Shown in pieces: positions 1 through 5,472 of a stretch of DNA of 5,472 nucleotides. A program made the position numbers and the translations under genes. The stretch spans positions 1 to 5,472 of the forward strand of contig JAFTEK010000322.1 of the NCBI GenBank assembly GCA_017453705.1. Reading direction: 5' to 3'. Under the pieces are notes generated by a model, which was not told where the DNA came from, ran no database searches, and saw only the letters and a list, made by a program, of their open reading frames with translations. Each line of letters opens with the position of its first letter. Position 1 is the first letter of the stretch. The stretch is from Treponema sp. Its GTDB lineage: Bacteria > Spirochaetota > Spirochaetia > Treponematales > Treponemataceae.

Positions 1-1
1 C

Positions 2-496
2 ACGGCTTCCCCGCTGGATTCTGAGAAAAGCAGCCGCCAAAGTTCATTTTTGAACGCAAATAAACTGCTGAATGGGGATATATTTGAAGTTGTGCGAGGC
101 AAATACATTGAAAAGCCGATGCACTGCCCATTCTGCCACAACGATTTCATGCGGCCTGAAGAGAAAAAGACAGATGTGAATATCTCAGTACGAATGCAGG
201 AGGATTGCATCAAAGACAAAACGGACACTTTGGTGCTTGTAAGTGCGGATTCAGACCTAATTCCCCCTCTAGAGTCTATAAGCAGAAATTTTCCGAAAAA
301 ATCCATAAAAGTCTATTTCCCACCAAGCAGATACAGCAGGGACATAAAAGATTTTCTGTATCTGCAAAGAAAAAAGCCCGTACTTCTTGAGAAAAACATG
401 AAGCGATTTGAGGACTCCATAATGCCTGATACGGTTGAGAAAGGTGATAAGAAATATACAATTCCTGAAAAATGGAAAAAAGCAATGTCCCTGTGA
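2..496 (+). CDS. NYN-domain (LabA/DUF88-like) putative nuclease, 5'-partial
   Basis: The reading frame is open from the left edge to the TGA at 494-496, so the gene starts before the window; the TTG at 50 is internal. The 164 visible residues match the C-terminal two thirds of bacterial NYN-domain proteins, which have a PIN-like fold and are generally thought to be metal-dependent ribonucleases. Visible hallmarks are a CPFC pair at about residues 42-45, then EEKKTDVNISV with the conserved Asp at about 58. After that comes LVSADSDL with two conserved acidic positions at about 83 and 85, and a YFPPSRYS-type strand. The first catalytic Asp would lie upstream and cannot be checked. The protein ends with YTIPEKWKKAMSL, a plausible natural end for the family. 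Proteins of this kind are often accessory genes. Family assignment is firm; substrate and role are unknown. The next gene fragment follows in the same frame directly after the stop. Confidence 0.85.
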   Translation, partial: TASPLDSEKSSRQSSFLNANKLLNGDIFEVVRGKYIEKPMHCPFCHNDFMRPEEKKTDVNISVRMQEDCIKDKTDTLVLVSADSDLIPPLESISRNFPKKSIKVYFPPSRYSRDIKDFLYLQRKKPVLLEKNMKRFEDSIMPDTVEKGDKKYTIPEKWKKAMSL

Positions 497-685
497 AACC
501 ACAGCCCTCCTGCCGATGTCGCGGTAAAAATAGCAAACTCGCTCAACGTTTCCGTGGAATATCTAGTGACAGGAAAGGACAAAGACAAGTCTCCAGAAGA
601 AACAGCTCCAGACGGCAAGCAGCTTCTGCTAAAGGACCTGGAGAACCTGCTGGAAAAATACGAAGTCCGAAGCCGAATCAGTTAG
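497..685 (+). pseudogene. 3' remnant of an XRE/Cro-CI-type helix-turn-helix regulator
   Basis: Immediately after the NYN stop, in the same frame, 62 codons read NHSPPADVAVKIANSLNV, then SVEYLVTGKDKD, then a Lys/Glu/Leu-rich tail ending EVRSRIS at the TAG of 683-685. The DVAVKIANSLNVSVEYLVTG stretch is the typical last part of XRE helix-turn-helix domains (helix 4-5 and the 'YLVTG' exit). The recognition helices that should precede it are absent. There is no ATG, and the only GTG codons (554, 566) fall inside the domain, so this is a truncated, non-functional gene end. The tail could have been a dimerisation or partner-binding segment. Loss of the 5' part fits recombination or deletion that brought it against the NYN gene. 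Recognition is from motif memory, not a search. Confidence 0.72.
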
Positions 686-721
686 CCTTTGTCGTCTATC
701 TACACCCGGACATCTTTCACA
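686..721. other. Short gap between two gene remnants
   Basis: Between the XRE remnant stop and the point where DUF4143 similarity ends I see no gene, hairpin or repeat. It joins the 3' end of one truncated gene (+) to the interior of another (-), so at least one breakpoint should lie here. Confidence 0.4.
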
Positions 722-874
722 TTTCAAAAATGGTCTGGTCTCCTGAATACGCTTTTCCTCATTGGGGAAAGAATATGAGGACTGTACGTAAAGACGCTCG
801 GAGCCGAGGTTGCAGACAAAATCGATTTCCAGCTGCTGTCGGACGGATTTGCCAGACTCGTTTTTTAATTGCAA
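722..874 (-). pseudogene. C-terminal remnant of a DUF4143 AAA-family ATPase
   Basis: The minus strand reads KSVRQQLEIDFVCNLGSE, then RLYVQSSYSFPNEEKRIQE, then TRPFLK. This is the recognisable C-terminal segment of AAA_14/DUF4143 ATP-binding proteins, a nuclease-like fold with the conserved 'EVDFV' strand and 'YIQSAYSLP..EEK' element. Full proteins are about 380-450 residues; only about 45-50 remain. In this frame there is a TGA at 884-886 just upstream, and family resemblance stops after FLK (about position 722). Both ends are therefore missing, and the Walker motifs that would lie upstream are absent. The coding-like phrase on the + strand over 782-868 is only the shadow of this fragment. 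DUF4143 genes are common, multi-copy accessory genes in gut anaerobes. A functional product is very unlikely. Confidence 0.7.
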
Positions 875-893
875 ACGATGCCTTCAATTAAAA
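863..893. repeat. AT-rich inverted repeat at the edge of the tandem array
   Basis: TTTTAATTG (863-871) is perfectly complementary to CAATTAAAA (885-893) across a 13-nt loop. The right arm overlaps the first bases of the 22-bp repeat array. The stem holds only one G-C pair and no T-run follows on the + strand, so it is a poor intrinsic terminator. It may be a leftover boundary structure, or chance in AT-rich DNA. Confidence 0.4.
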
Positions 894-1080
894 CCAGCCG
901 GTGCAACTTTGGAACCGACCGGTACCGCCTTTAAAACTTACTGGTATTGCTTTTAAAACAAGCTGGTATCGTCTTTAAAACTAGCTGGTATCATCTTTAA
1001 AACAAGCTGGTATCGTCTTTAAAACAAGCTGGTATCGTCTTTAAAACAAGCTGGTATCGTCTTTAAAACTAGCCGGTATC
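890..1080. repeat. 22-bp direct tandem repeat array, about 8.7 copies
   Basis: Head-to-tail units with almost no spacers: the consensus begins AAAACAAGCTGG and ends TATCGTCTTT, 22 bp in all. Units lie at 890-910 (21 bp, diverged), 911-932 (diverged), 933-954 (diverged), 955-976, 977-998 (three changes), 999-1020, 1021-1042, 1043-1064, and a partial 1065-1080. The units at 955, 999, 1021 and 1043 are identical. The left units have drifted and the right-centre ones are homogeneous, which is typical of expansion by slippage or unequal exchange. The period is close to two helical turns, so the TTTAAAA tract of each unit falls on the same face of the DNA. It is not a multiple of three and no gene reads through, so this is not a coding repeat. 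The array sits 22 bp beyond the permease stop and next to gene debris. Function unknown. Confidence 0.95.
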
Positions 1081-1102
1081 CAAAATGATTCTCGGAACAA
1101 AC

Positions 1103-2053
1103 CTATTTTTTACCGGCCAGCCTTATCCTGGGGTCTATGGCCTGGACTATAAGATCCACAAGGAAGTTTATAAGCACAACAAGGACGGCAATGTACAGGA
1201 CTATGGACTGGGCGAGAGGGAAGTCCCTGTAGCTCACGGCGGAAATAAGCAGGCGGCCGATGCCCGATATGCCAAAGACCTGCTCCACGATGATGGAGCC
1301 GGAGAAAATGCTGCCGGCTATCATGCCCAGAAGGGGGACTACAGAAACTATGGCATTCTTAAATATATGGCAGGTCAGCACACGCAATGAAGAACAGCCC
1401 CTGCTTCTGGCCGCCTTTACATACAGGGCAGCTTCTTCCTCCCATACGGAAGCCGCCAGGTATTTTGAAAGGACTGCCACCTGGGGCAGTGCCACGGCGA
1501 GCGCGGGAAAGAACATAAAGCGAAAGAAGCCCGCCGGGTCTTCGCCCAAGCTGGCACAGCTTCCCGGCGTGAACACCTTGAGCCAAAGACCAAAAATCCA
1601 GATAAGCAGCAGCGAAAGAAAAAAGCCCGGCAGGGAAATTCCCAGGATGGAAAAAGCCTCCGCGAAAGCCCTCGCGACAGGATTCTTTGTCCTGCCCACA
1701 AAAAGCCCCAGCGGGATGCCTATGACAAATATCATCACAAGGGACATCAGGCCAAGAATCGATGTAAGCACCACACGGCTAGCAAGAAGGTCTGCCACGC
1801 TCCTTGAATATTTAAGCGAAACTCCCAGATCGCCCCGAAAGATACCGCCGAGCCAGCCAAGATACTGGGCAAAAAGGCTCCTGTCTGTTCCCATCTGGTG
1901 CCTGAGGGCGGCAAGGCTCTCATCGCTGGCCTCTGTGCCCAGTATGAGCATCGCGCTGTCCCCCGGTATCACATGGAAAGCCATAAAGACCGCCAGTGAT
2001 ACGAGAAAAAGGGTCAAAAACAAGATGACAAGCTTTCTTAGCAGGTAAGTCAT
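1103..2053 (-). CDS. DppB/OppB-family ABC transporter permease
   Basis: Inner-membrane permease of a peptide/nickel-type ABC importer; it would pair with a DppC-type permease, two ATPases and a solute-binding lipoprotein. The 316 residues are normal length for the family. The N-terminal helix (about 7-29) leads into HVIPGDSA, followed by the periplasmic loop with FRGDLGVSL (72-80). Further membrane helices lie near 97-120, 135-158, 181-203, 235-255 and 283-304. The cytoplasmic EAA loop, which docks the ATPase, is AALYVKAARSRGCSSLRVL (208-226). The conserved VEQVFGISGIGRLL block is at 256-269, and the family-typical DPRIR ends the protein. ATG at 2051-2053 is 10 bp past the cyclase stop with no convincing Shine-Dalgarno, so translation may be coupled. 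No partner permease or ATPase follows downstream in the window, and the repeat array begins at once. Substrate cannot be told; peptides are the default for the family. Confidence 0.93.
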   Translation of the reverse strand: MTYLLRKLVILFLTLFLVSLAVFMAFHVIPGDSAMLILGTEASDESLAALRHQMGTDRSLFAQYLGWLGGIFRGDLGVSLKYSRSVADLLASRVVLTSILGLMSLVMIFVIGIPLGLFVGRTKNPVARAFAEAFSILGISLPGFFLSLLLIWIFGLWLKVFTPGSCASLGEDPAGFFRFMFFPALAVALPQVAVLSKYLAASVWEEEAALYVKAARSRGCSSLRVLTCHIFKNAIVSVVPLLGMIAGSIFSGSIIVEQVFGISGIGRLLISAVSYRDFPLAQSIVLYIAVLVVLINFLVDLIVQAIDPRIRLAGKK

Positions 2054-2063
2054 TGCAAAGCCG

Positions 2064-5000
2064 CTACTTGCTCTTCATGACGTACACGCCGTCCCACTTA
2101 TCGGGCAGGCCGTTGGCTATCAAGTCCTTGCAACGCTCAATAAAAGTGTCCGATGACCTGTCGTCAGGGAAACATGCCTTTGCCTGCTCAAACAGGTTCA
2201 GAGCCTTGTGAATCTCCGCGAGATCCTTAGGCTCGTCCGGGGTGTCACGCCCGTTCAGGTAATACTTCATGCCCGCATTGAAAATCTGGGCGGCTTCCAC
2301 CTGCTCAGGGACTAGCTCGGACTTAAGCCCCAGGATATTATAGAGCTGCACCGGCTTCTTGACGTTGATGACCTGAACACAGTCAAAGCAGCGTGACACG
2401 AGAAGCCCCTTCTTTTCGCCCATGTCAGCGGCATTCCAAGTGGACTCGGAGCACATTATCCAAGAGTTATAGGCCTTGTTGGTACCCTCCAAGCGGGAGG
2501 CAAGGTTGACGTTGTTGCCCATTATCGTGTAGTTGAGCTTTTTGACCGTGCCCATGTTGCCTACGACCATGTAGCCCGAATTCAGACCCACACGAGAGAG
2601 CAGGGGGGCTGGGATGTCGTGGTCAGTGTAGTAGTGCTGCAGGTTGTAGATTTCCTCCGCCTGCTTCATGCGGATTCCGGCGACACAGGCGTTGAAGGCG
2701 TTGTACTCATCGTCAAGAGGGGCGCCAAAGAAGGAGACTATCTCATCTCCAACGTACTTGTCTATCGTCCCCTTGTTGTCCATTATCGCATCGCTCAAGG
2801 CACCGAGGTACTCGTTCAGTATTTCGACCAGGCGGACAGCTCCGTTTTCCTCGCCTTCCTCATTGTTGACCATCTCGGTGAAGGCGGAGAAAGACTTTAC
2901 GTCAGAGAAGAGGGCGGTGATGTTCTTGTTCGCGCCTCCCAAGGACAGGTGGCTGGGATCCTTGACTATCTGGCTTACGACCTCCGGGGAAACATAAGCG
3001 TCAAATCCACGGCGCAGGGTGTTACGGTCGCGGGAAACGGCAATGAAATTGATTACAGCCTGGGTGATGTAAGTGATGAGCAGGAAGAGAGCCGGAACAA
3101 AGAGCGGGATGTAAATCCTGAACAGATACATAAGCGCCAGCATCACGGCAAGGGGGATTATAATATAGAAGAGACCGTAGATGTTCTTGCGTCCGTTGCT
3201 CTTGTTCCTGTCGTAAATACTGACCAGCATGGCGCACAGGAAGGCAAACGCAAGCCCCACCCAGACAGGAAGCGGAGTTATGAAGTCCCTCTGCAAGATT
3301 GTGTTCATGACGTTGGCATGGGTTCCCAGGTTGGGGTAGCGTCTCTCAAAAGGCGTGACTCCCAAATCGGTGGAGGATGTCGCCGTGTTTCCTATAAAAC
3401 AGAAGGAATCCTTGAATTTGCCGACAAGCCCCTCGTAGTAGCCCATGAAGGTATTGTAGTCAGTCTCAAGCCCGTCGAATGCGGATGCCATACCGTCCGA
3501 ATACAAGGCGATGTCGTCAGAGTTGCTGCCGTCGTCCAGGGCGGCAAGCCGCCCAAGGACGTCGTCCTTGAACCCAGCCTCGACATACTGGCCGATTTTG
3601 CCGTAGAAGTCTTGCCTGAGCGCAAAGTAGTCGCCATATTCCTCGTCCGAGATGCCGCCGCCTATCGCAAGACCGCTATCATCATAGCCCTGGCACTTGA
3701 GCAGCAGCGCCGATTTCATCTCGCCTATCTGCCTGTACTCTTCCAGAATCTCGCAGGCAGCCGTATAATATGGAAGATCCCAGCCTTCCTCATCCGATAT
3801 GCGGATTCTCGTCACGTTGCTGAGGTTCTGGTAAATCCGCTCTTCCGCCCTGTCCAGCTCATAGACGAATGCGGCAGAAACGTGCTCCTTGAAGGACTTT
3901 TCATATAAATCGTGTGACCAGTTGATGAGCATACGCCCCTTGGAGTCAAGGGGAATGCGGATGTCCACCTTTTTGTCCTGGGAGGGGAGCTTGGCTCCAT
4001 GCAGGATACAGGAGGACTTCTTGCGCTCCACGGACTCAACGCCCAAGTAGGCAAGAAGCGGCCGCAAGGCAAGCTGGCATATGTAGTAATCCTTGTCAGC
4101 CTCACGCGGCTGCCAGACATTCCCCTCTTTACTCCAGAAGAACTTCTTGGCGGGATCCAGATGATGGAACAGCTCTATGCGGCGGCGGCTTCCGTCACTG
4201 TCAACAATAACGTTGGTTGCCCCCGCTCCCTTGGCAGAACGCAGAAAGGTGTAACGCGCAGGGTAGAAGCCCCTGTAGGACTCCTGCTCCTTCATGGAAG
4301 CCGCGTTGCCCTGCTCCGTAAAGCCGTCAGGGTCGTCAAAATCAGTTAGCAAAAAGTGGCTGGCAGCCCAGTCACGCGCATTGATGAACTGAAAATACTC
4401 ATCGTTCATCTCTGACTCAGGCAGGGACTCAGGAGTGTCCAGATCATAAGACATTCCGGCATTAACAGTCATCCATGAGTTTCCGAAGAACTGCAAGGCG
4501 CGCGCCAGGTACTCATCGTTATCCCGTGAAATAGAAGAGGCGGCCTCCCTGATTCCGCCAAGGGAAGCCTCAACATAGTCGCCCATCTGACCTGAAATCT
4601 CGGCAAGCTCAGCGGCTGAATACATCCCGGAGGAGGCGGCATCAGCAAACTGCCCCATCAATGAGCCCAGAGTCTGCCTTGCGCTCTCTATGGACTCGTC
4701 AACCAGGCTGTCAGCGTTGGACACAAGAGCCCTGGCGGACTTTTGCAGGTACTCAATATCGAATACTATGTCACTCGCCCCAAATTCCTTCATTCTTATG
4801 AGGATGTCAGCCACTATGTCGCGGCTCCAAGGCCAGACTCCAACATCGTCTATAGAAATATCATCAATGTCTATCAGCAGTATCTCATCGGACTTGTCCA
4901 CAGACCGGCCGGCACGAAGCTCCATATCGTACACGCGGAACTCCATCCCCTCAAACACGCCCCAGAATGCAAGGGCACCGCACAGCAGCACAACGATAAA

Positions 5001-5105
5001 GGGAACCAAGAGATCCATCCTCTTTTTGAAAAAGCCCTTCTTACCGGAAATCGCGCTTTCCATCTCGCCGTTGCCCTTCTTTTCCTTCTTGACTTTCTTT
5101 TCCAA
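2064..5105 (-). CDS. CHASE2-domain class III adenylate cyclase, membrane-bound
   Basis: Makes cAMP from ATP under control of a periplasmic sensor. From the TTG at 5103-5105 the protein has 1013 residues: basic N-terminus, membrane helix (about 30-53), CHASE2 sensor (about 55-608), three membrane helices (611-631, 641-662, 665-689), cyclase domain (about 724-920) and a helical TPR-like tail ending WDGVYVMKSK. CHASE2 hallmarks are the DIDDISIDDVGVWPWSR block and FIGNTATSSTDLGVTPFE just before the second helix. Catalytic residues look intact: metal Asp735 (FSDVKSF) and Asp787 (KYVGDEI), purine-selecting Lys783 and Thr860 (YTIMG), Asn867 and Arg871 (NLASR). Lys with Thr points to class IIIb adenylate rather than guanylate cyclase. 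The sensor is longer than usual, with extra helical acidic segments near 123-205 and 430-562. The start was chosen because GAGGAG sits 6 nt upstream; a TTG at 5141 and an ATG at 5063 are alternatives. First gene of a probable operon with the permease. Confidence 0.93.
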   Translation of the reverse strand: MEKKVKKEKKGNGEMESAISGKKGFFKKRMDLLVPFIVVLLCGALAFWGVFEGMEFRVYDMELRAGRSVDKSDEILLIDIDDISIDDVGVWPWSRDIVADILIRMKEFGASDIVFDIEYLQKSARALVSNADSLVDESIESARQTLGSLMGQFADAASSGMYSAAELAEISGQMGDYVEASLGGIREAASSISRDNDEYLARALQFFGNSWMTVNAGMSYDLDTPESLPESEMNDEYFQFINARDWAASHFLLTDFDDPDGFTEQGNAASMKEQESYRGFYPARYTFLRSAKGAGATNVIVDSDGSRRRIELFHHLDPAKKFFWSKEGNVWQPREADKDYYICQLALRPLLAYLGVESVERKKSSCILHGAKLPSQDKKVDIRIPLDSKGRMLINWSHDLYEKSFKEHVSAAFVYELDRAEERIYQNLSNVTRIRISDEEGWDLPYYTAACEILEEYRQIGEMKSALLLKCQGYDDSGLAIGGGISDEEYGDYFALRQDFYGKIGQYVEAGFKDDVLGRLAALDDGSNSDDIALYSDGMASAFDGLETDYNTFMGYYEGLVGKFKDSFCFIGNTATSSTDLGVTPFERRYPNLGTHANVMNTILQRDFITPLPVWVGLAFAFLCAMLVSIYDRNKSNGRKNIYGLFYIIIPLAVMLALMYLFRIYIPLFVPALFLLITYITQAVINFIAVSRDRNTLRRGFDAYVSPEVVSQIVKDPSHLSLGGANKNITALFSDVKSFSAFTEMVNNEEGEENGAVRLVEILNEYLGALSDAIMDNKGTIDKYVGDEIVSFFGAPLDDEYNAFNACVAGIRMKQAEEIYNLQHYYTDHDIPAPLLSRVGLNSGYMVVGNMGTVKKLNYTIMGNNVNLASRLEGTNKAYNSWIMCSESTWNAADMGEKKGLLVSRCFDCVQVINVKKPVQLYNILGLKSELVPEQVEAAQIFNAGMKYYLNGRDTPDEPKDLAEIHKALNLFEQAKACFPDDRSSDTFIERCKDLIANGLPDKWDGVYVMKSK

Positions 5106-5111
5106 AACAAA

Positions 5112-5117
5112 CTCCTC
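5112..5117 (-). promoter_or_regulatory. Shine-Dalgarno site deciding the cyclase start
   Basis: GAGGAG on the minus strand lies 6 nt before the TTG at 5103-5105. The upstream TTG (5139-5141) has only GGAAG three bases away and lies at the predicted transcription start. The ATG at 5061-5063 has a weaker AAGGG ten bases upstream. The middle TTG is therefore the best-supported start despite the rare codon. Confidence 0.6.
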
Positions 5118-5149
5118 AACCGGATTGTACTTTTGCCCCAATTTCTTCC

Positions 5150-5178
5150 ATTATATTCCATAAGGCGATTAGTTTAAA
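5150..5178 (-). promoter_or_regulatory. Sigma70-like promoter for the cyclase-permease operon
   Basis: The minus strand shows TTTAAA (5173-5178) as a 4-of-6 -35 box, a 17-nt spacer, and a perfect TATAAT -10 box (5150-5155). Transcription would start near 5143, giving a leader of about 38 nt to the TTG at 5105. The prediction is from consensus only. Confidence 0.6.
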
Positions 5179-5203
5179 GGGATTATTTTTCTTACAGATA
5201 ACC

Positions 5204-5232
5204 TTGCATTTTATTGTGGTATTTGCTAGAAT
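5204..5232 (+). promoter_or_regulatory. Sigma70-like extended -10 promoter for the secreted-protein gene
   Basis: TTGCAT (5204-5209), a 17-nt spacer, then TAGAAT (5227-5232), preceded by TGC, which makes an extended -10. The predicted start is near 5239, leaving a leader of about 33 nt. The -35 box is back-to-back with that of the divergent cyclase promoter, with 25 bp between the two boxes. Confidence 0.65.
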
Positions 5233-5259
5233 AACTAACGGTGTGGGATTAGGAAAAGT

Positions 5260-5266
5260 GAGAGAG
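5260..5266 (+). promoter_or_regulatory. Shine-Dalgarno site of the secreted-protein gene
   Basis: GAGAGAG ends 5 nt before the ATG at 5272-5274. It is a purine-rich, moderately matched ribosome binding site at normal spacing, and it supports this start. Confidence 0.6.
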
Positions 5267-5271
5267 CTGGT

Positions 5272-5472
5272 ATGAGGCGTTTTTTGTTGGTCAGTCTTCT
5301 CTGTGCCCTTGGTATGTGCTCATGGGCACAGTCGGCGGACAGGGTTGCAGATATATTGAACTCGGAGACAATCAGCTATGGGCAGGCGAGTTATCTTGCG
5401 GCCAGCTACCTGGGGCTTGTGAGCGATGATGCCAGTGATGAGGAGGCGGTACAGGCTCTCATTGACGGCGGA
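5272..5472 (+). CDS. Exported protein of unknown function, 3'-partial
   Basis: An open frame of 67 codons runs from ATG to the right edge with no stop. The N-terminus is a classic signal peptide: MRR, a hydrophobic core FLLVSLLCALGM, then CSWA with likely signal peptidase I cleavage after Ala19 before QSADR. The Cys at 11 and 16 are not in a good lipobox, because Leu and Met precede them. Lipidation is therefore less likely, though spirochaete lipoboxes are loose. The mature part reads RVADILNSETISYGQ, then ASYLAASYLGLVSDDASDEE, then AVQALIDGG. This helical layout, with a Gly-Leu turn and an acidic run before AVQAL, vaguely recalls SLH-type surface modules (inference only). I do not recognise the family. 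The gene has its own promoter and ribosome site and diverges from the cyclase operon, so the two may share regulation. Confidence 0.8.
   Translation, partial: MRRFLLVSLLCALGMCSWAQSADRVADILNSETISYGQASYLAASYLGLVSDDASDEEAVQALIDGG

Noticed and set aside
494..496. TGA recoding (selenocysteine or readthrough) making a NYN-XRE fusion
   Set aside because: The NYN part ends naturally, no selenocysteine-type hairpin is evident just after the TGA, and the XRE part lacks its own first half, so a deletion scar is simpler.
782..868. Plus-strand coding fragment (VKTLGAEVADKIDFQLLSDG)
   Set aside because: It is the complementary shadow of the minus-strand DUF4143 fragment, which matches a known family; the plus frame has no start and no recognised family.
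472..891. Plus-strand open frame of about 139 codons
   Set aside because: It overlaps the NYN end and the XRE tail out of frame and has low-complexity Arg/Ser-rich composition with no family resemblance.
863..893. Rho-independent terminator
   Set aside because: The stem is AT-rich with one G-C pair, the loop is 13 nt, and there is no proper T-run after the stem on the + strand.
890..1080. CRISPR array
   Set aside because: Units are contiguous at 22 bp with no unique spacers, and no cas gene is present.
1260..2048. Plus-strand open frame opposite the permease
   Set aside because: It is antisense to a well-matched permease with intact EAA loop; the composition is that of a shadow frame.
2619..3908. 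Plus-strand open frame of about 429 codons opposite the cyclase
   Set aside because: It lies antisense to conserved CHASE2 and cyclase coding sequence; its length reflects codon bias on the other strand, and it has no domain-like pattern.
5265..5273. AGCTGGTAT at the secreted gene start, matching the core of the 22-bp repeat
   Set aside because: A single 9-bp match in 5.4 kb is within chance expectation and it overlaps the ribosome site and start codon; there are no flanking repeat bases.

Overview
The window most resembles a host-associated spirochaete of the Treponema type. This is an inference from protein style: a CHASE2 adenylate cyclase with a WDGV-type C-terminal tail, an XRE fragment with an 'EYLVTG' end, NYN and DUF4143 proteins, and a short-signal secreted protein. 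No rRNA or other marker gene is present to confirm it.

Layout. Positions 1-890 are an accessory patch. They hold the 3' part of an NYN-domain (PIN-like nuclease fold) gene on +, whose start lies before the window. Next comes the 3' end of an XRE-type helix-turn-helix gene on +, without its DNA-binding start. Then comes the C-terminal piece of a DUF4143 AAA-ATPase gene on -. A clean 22-bp tandem repeat array occupies 890-1080 and separates this patch from the conserved genes.

Positions 1103-5105 carry two minus-strand genes, 10 bp apart and probably one operon. The promoter-proximal gene encodes a large membrane-bound class III adenylate cyclase with an enlarged CHASE2 sensor. The second encodes a DppB/OppB-type ABC transporter permease. 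The permease is orphaned here: the repeat array and the gene debris lie where a DppC partner or ATPase genes would be expected.

Positions 5106-5271 are a divergent promoter region, with back-to-back sigma70-like promoters firing left into the cyclase operon and right into a secreted-protein gene. That gene (5272 onward) has a clear signal peptide and runs off the right edge.

Working together (inference): the cyclase would sense something in the periplasm and make cAMP, and the permease would take part in peptide or similar solute import. Their co-transcription suggests, but does not prove, a link between a nutrient signal and uptake. I do not see a complete new defence or mobile system. The unusual items are the 22-bp array, the cluster of broken accessory-gene ends, the orphan permease behind a cyclase, and the two large insertions in the CHASE2 sensor.
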